From contig NZ_NOIQ01000004.1 in the NCBI RefSeq assembly GCF_004136575.1, forward strand, positions 56,439 to 120,438: 64,000 nucleotides of DNA. The letters run 5' to 3'. A model generated the notes under the pieces. It searched no databases. It saw only the letters and a list, made by a program, of their open reading frames with translations, and was not told the origin of the DNA. Numbering within the stretch: position 1 is the stretch's first letter; every line of letters begins with the position of its first letter. Shown one piece after another: positions 55,236 to 63,670 of this stretch. The translations under genes and the position numbers were made by a program. This DNA is from Rothia koreensis. GTDB lineage: Bacteria; Actinomycetota; Actinomycetes; Actinomycetales; Micrococcaceae.

Positions 55236-56621
55236 ATGAGTACTTTTGCTGTGACCAATCCGAACACCGGCGAAGTCGAGCAGACTTTCGACTCCCTCAC
55301 CACCGAGGAGATCGCCGGAGTCATCGATACCGCCGACCGCGCCTTCCAGGACTGGAAGGAAACCCCCGTCAGCAAGCGCGGCGAGGTACTGAAGGCCTTC
55401 GCCGATCTGGTCGAGGGCAGGGCGAGCGAGCTCGCCGATCTCATCGGCAAGGAAATGGGCAAGCCCAAGAAGCAGGGCGAGGCCGAGGTCAAGAAGGTGG
55501 CCTTCACGGCCCGCTGGTTCGCCGACAATTCGGAGAAGTTCCTGGAGGACACCCAGCTTCCCGATGCACAGGGCGCCGACCAGACCTACGTCAAGCACGA
55601 TCCGCTGGGCGTACTGCTCGGGATCATGCCCTGGAACTTCCCCTACAACCAGATCGCCCGTTTCGCGCTGCCGAACATCATGGTCGGCAACGCGATTCTC
55701 ATGAAGCAGGCCGCGATCTGCCCGACCTCGTCCCAGGCCTTCCAGGATCTGCTCGAGGAAGCCGGGTTGCCGAAGGGCGTCTACACCAACGTGTACCTCA
55801 ACAGCAGCGATGCCGAAGAGGTCCTGAAGGATTTCCGGGTCAAGGGCTTCTCCCTGACGGGCTCGGAAGAGGCAGGCGCGTCGGTCGCCAAGATCGCCGC
55901 GAAGTACTTCAAGCGGTCGGTTCTGGAGCTCGGCGGCAATGATCCGTTCGTGGTCCTGGACACCGACGACGTCAAGGGACTCGCCCAGAAGGCCGTGACC
56001 CTCCGGACGGCGAACGCCGGTCAGGTCTGCACCTCCCCCAAGCGCATGATCGTCGTCGAGGAGTACTACGACGACTTCGTCGCCGCGGCCAAGGAAGCCG
56101 TGGAGAACGTGACCGTGGGTGCCTACGACGACCCCGCGACCGACATGGGACCGCTTTCTTCCGAGGGCGCTCGTGACGAGGTCGTGGAGCGGATCCAGAA
56201 GGCCTCCGAGGAGGGAGCCACCCTGCACACGGGTGGCGAGAAGTTGGACCGCCCCGGCTGGTTCATGTCGCCGGCGCTGCTGACCGACATCGACCCGAAG
56301 TCGGATCTCGGGTGCAACGAGCTCTTCGGGCCGGCCGTCATGATCTACAAGGCCAAGGATGAGGAGGACGCTCTTCGGATCGCGAACGACACGCAGTACG
56401 GCCTGATGGCATCGGTGTGGACCACCGACGCGGAGAAGGGCCGGAAGTTCGCCGAGCGGATCAACGCGGGCATGACCTTCGTGAACACTCACATGGACTC
56501 CAGCCCCGAGTTCCCCTTCGGCGGGATCAACCGTTCGGGCTACGGTCGCGAGAACGCCCAGTGGGCGCTCCAGCAGTTCACCAATGAGCGGACCGTCCGT
56601 GTGAACAACCAGCAGCTCTAG
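55236..56621 (+). CDS. gabD: NAD(P)-dependent succinate-semialdehyde dehydrogenase-like aldehyde dehydrogenase
   Basis: This 461-aa aldehyde dehydrogenase has PWNFPYNQIAR, LTGSEEAG, the catalytic Glu in LELGGNDPF and the catalytic Cys in NAGQVCTSPKR, with the C-terminal PFGGINRSGYGREN. The length and VCTS context fit the short GabD/succinate-semialdehyde group. ATG 55236 has no ribosome site, so a leaderless transcript is likely. It is followed by a perfect hairpin terminator. The exact aldehyde is not certain. Confidence 0.9.
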   Translation: MSTFAVTNPNTGEVEQTFDSLTTEEIAGVIDTADRAFQDWKETPVSKRGEVLKAFADLVEGRASELADLIGKEMGKPKKQGEAEVKKVAFTARWFADNSEKFLEDTQLPDAQGADQTYVKHDPLGVLLGIMPWNFPYNQIARFALPNIMVGNAILMKQAAICPTSSQAFQDLLEEAGLPKGVYTNVYLNSSDAEEVLKDFRVKGFSLTGSEEAGASVAKIAAKYFKRSVLELGGNDPFVVLDTDDVKGLAQKAVTLRTANAGQVCTSPKRMIVVEEYYDDFVAAAKEAVENVTVGAYDDPATDMGPLSSEGARDEVVERIQKASEEGATLHTGGEKLDRPGWFMSPALLTDIDPKSDLGCNELFGPAVMIYKAKDEEDALRIANDTQYGLMASVWTTDAEKGRKFAERINAGMTFVNTHMDSSPEFPFGGINRSGYGRENAQWALQQFTNERTVRVNNQQL

Positions 56622-56704
56622 TCTGCATTCTCGGATCGGAGACGCCACGGTTCGACGGGTCCGCCCAACAGGCCCGCTCACCACAGTCCGCCTCCGACGG
56701 AAAG

Positions 56705-56757
56705 CGAGGGGTCGGGCACCGATACCGGGGAGTTCCCGGTCGGCGCCCGACCCCTCG
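56705..56757. terminator. Bidirectional terminator between gabD and the YhgE-like gene
   Basis: A perfect 13-bp outer stem CGAGGGGTCGGGC / GCCCGACCCCTCG encloses a second GC stem (CCGGG-GAGTT-CCCGG). The stop codons of the two converging genes lie on either side, so it can end both transcripts. Confidence 0.85.
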
Positions 56758-56791
56758 TTGCGTGCGGTGATGTGGAACCGTCACCGGTGCA

Positions 56792-58036
56792 TCAGTCGGC
56801 GGCCACCTCGGAGCCACCGCGGCGATGCCGCGGCGCAGGGTGGTTCCCGGCGTCGCCCGCGGACTCGCCACCGAGCTGACGCCCATCGGCGTCATGACTC
56901 TCTTCGGGCTCATCGTTGATGCGGTTGTGGCGGAAGTGCCCGAAGGCGGTCAGTGCCACCCCGACCGCGACCCACACGACGAGGGTCCACCACTGCTGGG
57001 CCATCGGGGCGTCGGGGAAGTAGCTCAGGGACCTCAGCAGCGTGTTGGACGCGCCGGGCACCATGTACTGTCCGATCCTCCCCCAGGGCTCGACCATGAA
57101 TTGCCACGGGACCTGCGCCCCGGACAGCGGATTGCCCAGGAGCATGGTCACGACGGCGCCGATACCTATTCCGGGTGCCCCGAGAATCGCCGTACACCCC
57201 AGAATGAAGGTGGCCGTCGCCATGGCCGAGAGCCCGAAGGCCAACCACACGAGCCCGAAATTGCCCTGCACGAAACCGAACCACGTGTGGAGGATCAGGG
57301 TCAGGCTGAGGCCGGCGGCCGCGCCGTAGGCCACGGCCGCGATCAGCCGCCGCCACACTCCCTTGACCAAGAACGTGATCATTACGCCGCCCAGCATGCC
57401 GCCGAGCACCAGCGGGAAGGCCGCCACGGCCAGACCGGACCCGTTGGAGTCGTCGTCCGAAAGGGGCACGACCTCGGTCTCGGCCACCTTGGTGTCCGCG
57501 GCCTTCTCCTGCATCGCCAGTGCCTTCTGCGCCTGCTCGGGTTTCAGCTGACCGCCCGAGGCGGCCTTCATCTGCTCGACCTGGCCGGTGATCTGGCCCT
57601 TGATCTGCTGCGTGAGCTGGTCGGCGATGCCGCTCATAACCTGCGTGGCGGTCGAATTCGACGCCGGTGCGGTCAGGACCTCCGGGGTCCCCGGCTGCTC
57701 GGCCAAGATCACGGCGCCGTAGGTTTCGCGGTGCTTGATCTGGTCGACGGCGTCATCGCGGCTGTCGGCGGACACGAAGTCGAAGGTGTCCCCCGACTTC
57801 TCGTTGATCTTGTCCTCGAACTGGTCCACGGCCTTCTTCGGGCCAGCGACGCTGACCGGCATGTTGTGCGCCTCAGAGGTCTTGGTTGGCCAGGTGAAGG
57901 CCAGGACGAAGACCGTCACGATCAGCGCGGCGAGCACCGAAACCCCGAATACCTTGCCGAGGTGGCTTCCCACATGCTCATTCGCGGTGGTGGTTGCGGA
58001 TTCGGCGTCCGCGCGCCGGGAATCCTGAACGCTCAT
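56792..58036 (-). CDS. YhgE/Pip-like (ABC-2 type) membrane protein
   Basis: This is a 414-aa protein. A membrane segment near residues 30-50 is followed by an extracytoplasmic domain of about 160 residues, including a Gln/Lys-rich helix (QLTQQIKGQITGQVEQM). Six membrane segments and a hydrophilic His/Arg/Asp tail follow. LLRSLSYFPDAPM parallels LRRILYFPNAPL in the protein at 1-1082, so the two are paralogues. It is divergent from a TetR gene, with an operator across the shared promoter region. That points to substrate-induced export of an unknown, perhaps lipophilic, compound. Confidence 0.85.
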   Translation of the reverse strand: MSVQDSRRADAESATTTANEHVGSHLGKVFGVSVLAALIVTVFVLAFTWPTKTSEAHNMPVSVAGPKKAVDQFEDKINEKSGDTFDFVSADSRDDAVDQIKHRETYGAVILAEQPGTPEVLTAPASNSTATQVMSGIADQLTQQIKGQITGQVEQMKAASGGQLKPEQAQKALAMQEKAADTKVAETEVVPLSDDDSNGSGLAVAAFPLVLGGMLGGVMITFLVKGVWRRLIAAVAYGAAAGLSLTLILHTWFGFVQGNFGLVWLAFGLSAMATATFILGCTAILGAPGIGIGAVVTMLLGNPLSGAQVPWQFMVEPWGRIGQYMVPGASNTLLRSLSYFPDAPMAQQWWTLVVWVAVGVALTAFGHFRHNRINDEPEESHDADGRQLGGESAGDAGNHPAPRHRRGGSEVAAD

Positions 58037-58066
58037 AGCGGCTCCTAAACAGAATAATCCTTCTAG

Positions 58067-58096
58067 TTGCGTTCAGAATAACAGAACGGATATTCT
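58067..58096 (+). promoter_or_regulatory. TetR promoter (leaderless) with overlapping operator
   Basis: TTGCGT (58067-58072) and TATTCT (58091-58096) are 18 bp apart, and the -10 box ends 6 bp before the ATG at 58103. The inverted repeat AGAATA-N10-TATTCT (58075-58096) covers spacer and -10 box, and AGAATAATCC (58051-58060) is an additional near-match. Repressor binding would shut its own promoter and probably the divergent one. Confidence 0.72.
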
Positions 58097-58102
58097 ATTT
58101 CC

Positions 58103-58717
58103 ATGCCCAGGTTGTCAGAATCCTCGAAGATCGAGCGGCGTGAGCGAATCATCGCCGCGGCGCGCCGTTGCTTCCTGGAGAAGGGGTTCTCCAACACCTC
58201 CATGGCAGACATCGTCGCCGAGTCCGGCATGTCTCCCGGATCGATCTATTCCCACTTCGATGGCAAAGCCTCCATCATGCGCGGCACGGCGGAGCACATT
58301 TTCGGCGCGACCCTCAAGGATCTGACCGATATGGAGACTGCCACGGGAAGCTCGCTGGCCCCCTCGGACGTCGCTCGGTTGCTGATCGAGACCTTGTTCT
58401 CGATCGATTTCGGTCCACTGCTCATCCAGTTCGTCGCGGAATCCACCGTGAATCCTGAGGTCCACGAGGTTGCCCAGGAAAACATCAACCTCGCCCGCAC
58501 CCGCCTTGCCGAGGTGCTCAGGCCCTGGTCGGAAATGCAGGTCAGTCAGGGGGCCGACCCGGACGACGTCGTCGGCGACCCCTCCCGGCTGGCCAATGTC
58601 CTCATGCTCCTGTTCCACGGCCTTCTGATTCGCACGGCCGTGGACACCCACGCGGATCGGGACCAGCTCGTCGAGGACGCACTGACATTGATCCCGCAGG
58701 GCCGTTTCGGACGGTAA
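58103..58717 (+). CDS. TetR-family transcriptional regulator
   Basis: This 204-aa repressor has the TetR DNA-binding domain (residues about 10-60: RRERIIAAARRCFLEKGF, then TSMADIVAESGMSPGSIYSHF and GKASIMRG). The helical ligand domain contains FGPLLIQFVAEST. No ribosome site precedes ATG 58103; the -10 box is 6 bp upstream, so the mRNA probably starts at or near the ATG. It most likely represses itself and the divergent YhgE-like gene. Confidence 0.92.
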   Translation: MPRLSESSKIERRERIIAAARRCFLEKGFSNTSMADIVAESGMSPGSIYSHFDGKASIMRGTAEHIFGATLKDLTDMETATGSSLAPSDVARLLIETLFSIDFGPLLIQFVAESTVNPEVHEVAQENINLARTRLAEVLRPWSEMQVSQGADPDDVVGDPSRLANVLMLLFHGLLIRTAVDTHADRDQLVEDALTLIPQGRFGR

Positions 58718-58755
58718 GGCCCGGACGGTCCGCATCGAAGCGGACCGTCCGGGCC
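58718..58755. terminator. Bidirectional terminator between TetR and metF-metE genes
   Basis: A perfect 16-bp stem (GGCCCGGACGGTCCGC and its complement) with the loop ATCGAA lies between the converging stops. Its high stability suggests it ends both transcripts. Confidence 0.85.
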
Positions 58756-58768
58756 CGTGGGACAACCG

Positions 58769-61700
58769 TCAGACCGCCACGGCCGCACGCAGACGACGCG
58801 CAGACTCGACGAGTCGAGCCAGGGCCGCGGTGGTCTCCTCGTATCCGCGGGTCTTGAGACCGCAGTCCGGATTCGCCCAGAGACGGTCCCGAGGTATCGC
58901 TCGGGACGCCGCGGCGAGCAGCTCCTCGATTTCACCGACCGTGGGCACGCGAGGCGAGTGAATGTCCCACACCCCGGGGCCGATGCCTCGCTCGAATCCG
59001 ATGTCCGCGAGCGGGTCCAGCAGCTCCATCCGCGAGCGCGCCGCCTCGACGCTCGTGACGTCGGCGTCCAACGCGTCGATGGCGGACAGCACCTCACCGA
59101 ATTCCGAGTAGCACAGATGCGTGTGGATCTGGGTTTCTGGCCGAACCCCGGACGTCGCGATCCTGAAGGACCGGACCGACCACTCGAGATAGTCCGGCCT
59201 GTCTCGTTCCCGCAGCGGGAGCAGCTCGCGCAGGGCGGGTTCATCCACCTGCACGACGCCGATGCCGGCACTCTCGAGATCCTCGACCTCGTCCCGCAGG
59301 GCGAGGGCGACCTGCTGGGCCGTGTCCGCGAGCGGTTGGTCCTCACGGACGAACGACCAGGCCAGAATCGTGACCGGGCCGGTCAGCATGCCCTTGACCG
59401 GCTTGGTGGTCAGCGACTGGGCGTAACTGATCCAGGGGACCGTGATGGCCTCTCCCCTGACACCGGCTCCTTCACGGCTGACGTCGCCCCACAGGATCGA
59501 CGGCCGGGTGCACCTGGACCCGTAGGACTGGACCCAGCCGTACCGGGTCACGTCGAATCCGTCGAGGTTCTCCGCGAAGTACTGGACCATGTCGTTGCGT
59601 TCGGGCTCGCCGTGGACCAGAACGTCCAGCCCGAGATCCTCCTGGAGGGAGATGACCGACCGGATCTCCTGCTGGAGTCTTTCGACGTATTCCGCCTCGC
59701 CCAGACGGCCTGCCCTGTGGTCTGCGCGGACCGACCTGATGTCTGCGGTCTGCGGGAATGACCCGATCGTCGTCGTCGGAACATCGGGCAGGTTCGCCGC
59801 GATGCCATCGGTGGCCTGCTTCCGTTTGCGCTCTTCCGCGGTCTCCCGATGACCGTCGGCCTCGGTCAGGCCCGAAACCCTCTCGCGCACATCGGCGTCG
59901 CGGGTGCCTCGGGCCTCGGCGCGGTGCCGAATCGCCTCATCGGATGCTTCGAGGTGATCGGCGATCGCCTCGGACCCTTCGGCCAGCCCCTTGGCCAGAA
60001 CCACGGTCTCGCCGACCTTCTGGTCTGCGAAGGCGAGCCACCGCAGCGGCTGGTCGTCGAGCCGATCCTCGCGGGCGGCATCGTGCGGGACGTGGATGAG
60101 CGACGTCGACGTGCTCACCGACACCCTCGCCCCCGCCTCGTGCAACTCCTCGAGCAGCGCGAACGTCGTGCGCAAGTCGGTGCGCCAGATGTTCTGTCCG
60201 TTGACGACGCCGGCCACCAGAACGGGTGCATCCTCGCCGGTGAACAGCGCGAGCTGGTCCGCGCTGGGTTCGTGCAGCCCTCCCCCGTCCGGGCCGGAGA
60301 CCAGATCCACGTGGACGGCGTCGACTCCCGCGTCCACCAGCGGCTCCAGGAGGTCCTCTGCGTCTCCGTAAGGCGTCGCGACGAGGATCGACGGGCCGTT
60401 GGGTGTTCGCGCGGCCGTCAGGCGACGATACGCGTCACGGACGCGACCGGCGAGGTCGGGCCGGTGGTGCTCGGTCACGAGTGCGGGCTCCTCGATCTGG
60501 ATCCACTGCGCTCCTTCTGCGGCCACCTGGTCGATCAGCCCGCGATAGACCTCGACCAGGTCATCGAGCCGGTCCAGGGGGTCGAAGCCTTCGGGGGCGG
60601 CGTCATCGGCTTTCGACAGCAGGAGGAAGGAGACCGGTCCCAGAACCGCGGGGCGCAGTGGGGTTCCGGAATCTCCGTTGCCGGCACGGAACTGTCCGAT
60701 GAGTTCCCGCGGATCCGCGGCGAACGGGGTCTCCGGTCCGATCTCGGGAACCAGGTAGTGGTAGTTCGTGTTGAACCACTTGGTCATTTCCAACGGCCCG
60801 CGGGCGTCGTCGCCGCGGGCCAGGACGAAGGACGCATCCCGGTCCAGACGGCCTTCCTCGTCGGCGAGGTCCGCGAAACGCGTGGGCACGGCGCCCGTCG
60901 CCAGGATGGCGTCGAGAACCTGGTCGTAGAGGGCGAAAGAGGCCGGGATCGACGAATCCTGAGTGAGTCCGAGATCCGCGAGCCGACGCACGTCCCGCGC
61001 GCGCAAGGAGTCGACGGACGCGGTCAGCTCGTGGGATCCGCTGTCGGATGCCCAGTAGGATTCGAGGGCCTTCTTGAGCTCCCGGTCGCGTCCGATCCGG
61101 GGGTAACCCAAGATGCTTGCTCCGGGGAAGGTGCGGCCCTGGGTGCTCGCCGGGCTCTCGGCGGTGGTGGGGTTCGGGGCGTTGGTTTCGGTCACGGTGA
61201 TCTCCTCACGTTGTTTTCTTGCGACGGACGGGTGTTTCGACGGCGTTCCTCGGCGCAGACCGAGTCGGTCCACGAGCTCGAGTGCTGCCGGGTGCTCGTT
61301 GAAGGTGTAGATGTGCAGTCCTGGGGCCCCGGCGTCGAGGGCCCGACGGGCGAATTCATCGGCCGAGTCGACTCCCACGGCCAGGCGCTCGGCGAACGAT
61401 CCGGCCGATTCGAGGCGGGAGGCGAGCTCCCGGTTGGGATCGATGCCCGCCAGGTCGCACACGCGCAGGTACCTGCGCAGGCTGGTCACGGGCAGGATGC
61501 CGGGGATGAGCGGCAGGTCGACGTCGTTGGCGCGGGCCCGGTCGACCAGCCCGGCGTAGTCGTCCGGATCGGGGTAGACCTGGGTGATGGCGAAGTCCGC
61601 ACCGGCTCTCTGCTTCGCGAGCAGGACTTCGGTGTCGTGGTGGATGCTCGAGGACTCCGGGTGCCGAACCGGGTACGCCGCGACCCCGACCGCGAGGCGT

Positions 61701-62119
61701 CCCGCACACAATTTGGCCGATCCCCGGGCCTCGACGCGGCGGATGAGTTCGACGAGGTGCCGGGCGAAAGGCAACTCGCCCTCGCGAAGCGTGTAGTCAT
61801 CGGGCCGGTCTCCGCGCAGGGCCAAGAACCCGCGAACCCCGTGATCGATGATCTCCTGGACCAGGTCCTCGAGTTCGGCGGCGTTCTGCCCGGTCGAGAG
61901 GATATGGGCCAGCGGCTTCAGCTCGGTCTCATCCACGAGGTGGCGCAGGAGGTCGATACTCTGGCGCCTCCTGTCCCCGGCCAAGGCTGCCGTCACCGAC
62001 ACGTAGTCGGGGCGCGTGGGCTCGAGTTCGGCGATGGTGGCCCCCAGGGCCTCCGCACTCAGGCTGCTGCGCGGCGGATACAGCTCGAAGGACAGTGCTG
62101 GTCCGTCTTCACGTTTCAC
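58769..62119 (-). CDS. metE: In-frame MetF-MetE: methylenetetrahydrofolate reductase joined to cobalamin-independent methionine synthase
   Basis: One uninterrupted 1116-aa frame starts at GTG 62119 (GGAG upstream). Residues about 1-300 are MetF: LSFELYPPR, VSVTAALAG, LALRGD, the FAITQ flavin/folate segment and LPLIPGILP. The MetF part ends as usual at ALELVDRLGLRR but without a stop. A linker of about 20 residues leads straight into MetE (about 325-1116), with ILGYPRIGRDRELKKALE, NTNYHYLVPE and the zinc ligands in HTHLCYSEF and NPDCGLKTR. Inside the linker GAGGAG and a GTG (61195) mark a preserved start, so an 808-aa MetE could also be made. A SAM riboswitch lies upstream. Confidence 0.9.
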   Translation of the reverse strand: MKREDGPALSFELYPPRSSLSAEALGATIAELEPTRPDYVSVTAALAGDRRRQSIDLLRHLVDETELKPLAHILSTGQNAAELEDLVQEIIDHGVRGFLALRGDRPDDYTLREGELPFARHLVELIRRVEARGSAKLCAGRLAVGVAAYPVRHPESSSIHHDTEVLLAKQRAGADFAITQVYPDPDDYAGLVDRARANDVDLPLIPGILPVTSLRRYLRVCDLAGIDPNRELASRLESAGSFAERLAVGVDSADEFARRALDAGAPGLHIYTFNEHPAALELVDRLGLRRGTPSKHPSVARKQREEITVTETNAPNPTTAESPASTQGRTFPGASILGYPRIGRDRELKKALESYWASDSGSHELTASVDSLRARDVRRLADLGLTQDSSIPASFALYDQVLDAILATGAVPTRFADLADEEGRLDRDASFVLARGDDARGPLEMTKWFNTNYHYLVPEIGPETPFAADPRELIGQFRAGNGDSGTPLRPAVLGPVSFLLLSKADDAAPEGFDPLDRLDDLVEVYRGLIDQVAAEGAQWIQIEEPALVTEHHRPDLAGRVRDAYRRLTAARTPNGPSILVATPYGDAEDLLEPLVDAGVDAVHVDLVSGPDGGGLHEPSADQLALFTGEDAPVLVAGVVNGQNIWRTDLRTTFALLEELHEAGARVSVSTSTSLIHVPHDAAREDRLDDQPLRWLAFADQKVGETVVLAKGLAEGSEAIADHLEASDEAIRHRAEARGTRDADVRERVSGLTEADGHRETAEERKRKQATDGIAANLPDVPTTTIGSFPQTADIRSVRADHRAGRLGEAEYVERLQQEIRSVISLQEDLGLDVLVHGEPERNDMVQYFAENLDGFDVTRYGWVQSYGSRCTRPSILWGDVSREGAGVRGEAITVPWISYAQSLTTKPVKGMLTGPVTILAWSFVREDQPLADTAQQVALALRDEVEDLESAGIGVVQVDEPALRELLPLRERDRPDYLEWSVRSFRIATSGVRPETQIHTHLCYSEFGEVLSAIDALDADVTSVEAARSRMELLDPLADIGFERGIGPGVWDIHSPRVPTVGEIEELLAAASRAIPRDRLWANPDCGLKTRGYEETTAALARLVESARRLRAAVAV
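61193..61207 (-). promoter_or_regulatory. Internal ribosome site and GTG start of metE within the fused frame
   Basis: Read on the minus strand, GAGGAG-ATCACC-GTG sits at the MetF/MetE junction with 6-bp spacing. Initiation here would give an 808-residue MetE, close to the family length. It suggests that the genes were once separate and that the metF stop was lost. Confidence 0.7.
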
Positions 62120-62240
62120 GCCGGGTCTCCTTTCGGTACGCCCGACGGAGGCGGCGTCAGTCGATACTCGGGGCCCACGACCGAAAGCACGGGATCGGCC
62201 GGGGAATGCGCCCGGCGTCGTCGAAGGACAACCGATACAC

Positions 62241-62340
62241 TCCATCGGACCTGGCGGGAGCACCGTGCCCCGGACCCGTTGGGGTCACGAGGGGGTTGCT
62301 GCGGCGTCGTCGAGCCAGGTCTCTCGGCCGCTCTGGATAG
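62241..62340 (-). ncRNA. SAM riboswitch (S-box/SAM-IV clan) upstream of metF-metE
   Basis: On the minus strand the leader reads ATCCAGAGCGGCCGAGAGAC, then TGGCTCGACGACGCC, then GCAGCAACCCCC. After a GC stem comes GGTGCTCCCGCCAGG. This order matches the SAM-I/IV aptamer (CCAGAG..GAG.GA, GCAACC, GGTGCYA). It lies about 120 nt before the GTG of metF. S-adenosylmethionine binding would reduce methionine synthesis. Whether it is SAM-I or SAM-IV was not settled by eye. Confidence 0.82.
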
Positions 62341-62743
62341 ATACGCAAGTATTCAAACCCGGCCTCCTGAACGGCCGCAAGGATGAGGATTCTTTGACGG
62401 CACATGTCGCGTCATTGAGCACAGCGACGGGACGGAGAAATACCGGTGTCATATGAAGACGACCCACGTTTTTATGACTCCGGAACGTAAGGTTCCGTGT
62501 TTTCCTTGCGCGGGTCCGATCTTCCGTGGGTTTTCCGACGACGACGAATCGCCGCACGTCGGCGGACCCGAAACCGATTCGCGACCGAATCGTGACCGTT
62601 TATTGATTCATTTCCCGGGGCGGGCGTGAAAATCATGAACAAGCGATTCCGCATGCGCGCGTGCCGGCGCGGATTCATTGTGGGCCGGGACTCCCTCGTG
62701 TTTTGATAGGAAGGTCAGTTCAATCACCTTTTGAGAGGAAAGC
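62341..62743. other. Intergenic region between the S-box leader and the small membrane protein gene
   Basis: This 400-bp spacer between divergent genes has no credible ORF with a ribosome site. It contains the hairpin CGGAAC-GTAAG-GTTCCG (62481-62497) followed by TGTTTTCC, resembling a weak terminator with no obvious upstream transcript. The metF-metE promoter should lie near 62345-62400 but no clear box pair stands out. A TTGATAG-like element near 62702 may serve the 62744 gene. Confidence 0.4.
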
Positions 62744-63334
62744 ATGACCGAGAATCACGATTCCCCGGCCGGGAACCAGCCTCCTCAGTACGGGAGCAAC
62801 CCCAACGGCGGACAGCCCCAGTACCCGGGCGGACAGCCCCAGTACCAGGGCGGCGACGCAGGAAACGGTCATGGTCCTCTCCAGAACCAGGGCGGAGACC
62901 TGGCGGCACCCAAGGCCGTGCACACCGCCGCCCGGCTCATTTACATTTCTGCGGCCATCAGCGTGATCAGCTTGATCATCTCGCCGTTCGTCTTCATGGC
63001 CACCGACGAATACAAGACTCTGGCCGATCAGGGGCAGGCCGCCTACGCCTGGGGCTTCTTCAGCGCCGGGGCCATCTTCTCGCTGATCGTCATCGTGCTC
63101 CAGCTCCTCTCCGCCAGGGCGGCCACCCGAGGCAAGAACTGGGGCAGGATCGTCCTGCTCATTCTCGCGATCCTGAGCCTCCTCGGCCTGGGCGGCGCCT
63201 TCCAGGATGCCCCGGGAATCATCGGGGCCATCGGGACGATTCTCCTGATCATCGGCACGATCATGTTGTGGGTCGGTCAGAGCGGACGCTGGTTCAAGGA
63301 ACTCAAGCAACGCCGGAACCCCATGAATCGTTGA
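62744..63334 (+). CDS. Small membrane protein with Gly/Pro/Gln-rich N-terminus
   Basis: This 196-aa protein starts at ATG 62744 after GAGAGGAAAG. The first 55 residues are disordered, with a short repeat GGQPQYPGGQPQYQGG. Four membrane segments follow (about 62-87, 100-125, 133-152 and 155-178), and the basic tail ends RRNPMNR. Proteins of this pattern are common in actinobacteria and have no assigned function. It stands alone between the metF-metE leader and a candidate RNA gene. Confidence 0.8.
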   Translation: MTENHDSPAGNQPPQYGSNPNGGQPQYPGGQPQYQGGDAGNGHGPLQNQGGDLAAPKAVHTAARLIYISAAISVISLIISPFVFMATDEYKTLADQGQAAYAWGFFSAGAIFSLIVIVLQLLSARAATRGKNWGRIVLLILAILSLLGLGGAFQDAPGIIGAIGTILLIIGTIMLWVGQSGRWFKELKQRRNPMNR

Positions 63335-63384
63335 TCCCCAGGGTCCTTTGACAGCCTCGGCGAACGAGGACCACACTGGATACA

Positions 63385-63511
63385 AGGCACTGGGCCGCAG
63401 GTTGCCCCGGGCTCCATTATTTAGCCGCTACGAGCGGCCTTCCGCCGAGAGGCGCACCCGGTCCAGTGCCCCATACTTCGAGAAGAACCCCCGCTTCGGC
63501 GGGGGTTCTTC
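63385..63511 (+). ncRNA. Candidate structured small RNA with promoter and terminator
   Basis: TTGACA (63348-63353) is followed 18 bp later by CACACT. Transcription would begin near 63385, exactly where a 12-bp stem starts: GGCACTGGGCCG (63386-63397) pairs with CGGTCCAGTGCC (63459-63470) with one G-U pair. Inside are hairpins GCCGCT-ACG-AGCGGC (63424-63438) and GCC-GAGA-GGC (about 63444-63453). It ends with the terminator at 63482-63511. I do not recognise it as SRP RNA, tmRNA, 6S or a tRNA. Transcription from the opposite strand is not excluded. Confidence 0.55.
63482..63511 (+). terminator. Strong TTCG-loop terminator
   Basis: A perfect 13-bp stem GAAGAACCCCCGC / GCGGGGGTTCTTC closes a TTCG tetraloop and is followed by TCTGT. 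It can act on either strand and ends the candidate small RNA or the upstream membrane-protein transcript. Confidence 0.85.
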
Positions 63512-63615
63512 TCTGTCCGGGTTCCGCTGCTCGTCGTCCGGCCTCGGTGGGCCCTCCTCTGTAGCCGCGCCTGTTGCTTGATAGCTCCTCCTGCGTGGCG
63601 GTTGCCCGATTGGGA

Positions 63616-63670
63616 GGCGTTTGCCTTCGTTAGGTGGCGGTTCAGACCCCACCTAACGAAGGCAAACGCC
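63616..63670. repeat. 55-nt palindromic repeat, copy 2
   Basis: It has the same architecture as 28307-28361: 22-nt arms (63616-63637 and 63649-63670) around an 11-nt loop. Three C-G pairs of copy 1 are T-A pairs here, with both arms changed, so the palindrome is preserved. The loops differ at several positions. Confidence 0.85.

Noticed and set aside
54210..56684. Very long minus-strand frame continuing upstream of thiO
   Set aside because: It runs antisense to thiE and the aldehyde dehydrogenase gene, both with full motifs. thiO has its own ATG and ribosome site at 54209 behind a TPP riboswitch, so the extension is a GC-rich shadow.
59849..62386. Plus-strand frame of about 845 codons
   Set aside because: It is opposite the complete MetF-MetE frame, has no ribosome site and shows only low-complexity translation.
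63385..63511. SRP (4.5S) RNA or tRNA-like gene
   Set aside because: The SRP-conserved GGAAG/AGCAGCC core and the tRNA T-loop TTCGA are absent, so only an unassigned structured RNA is proposed.
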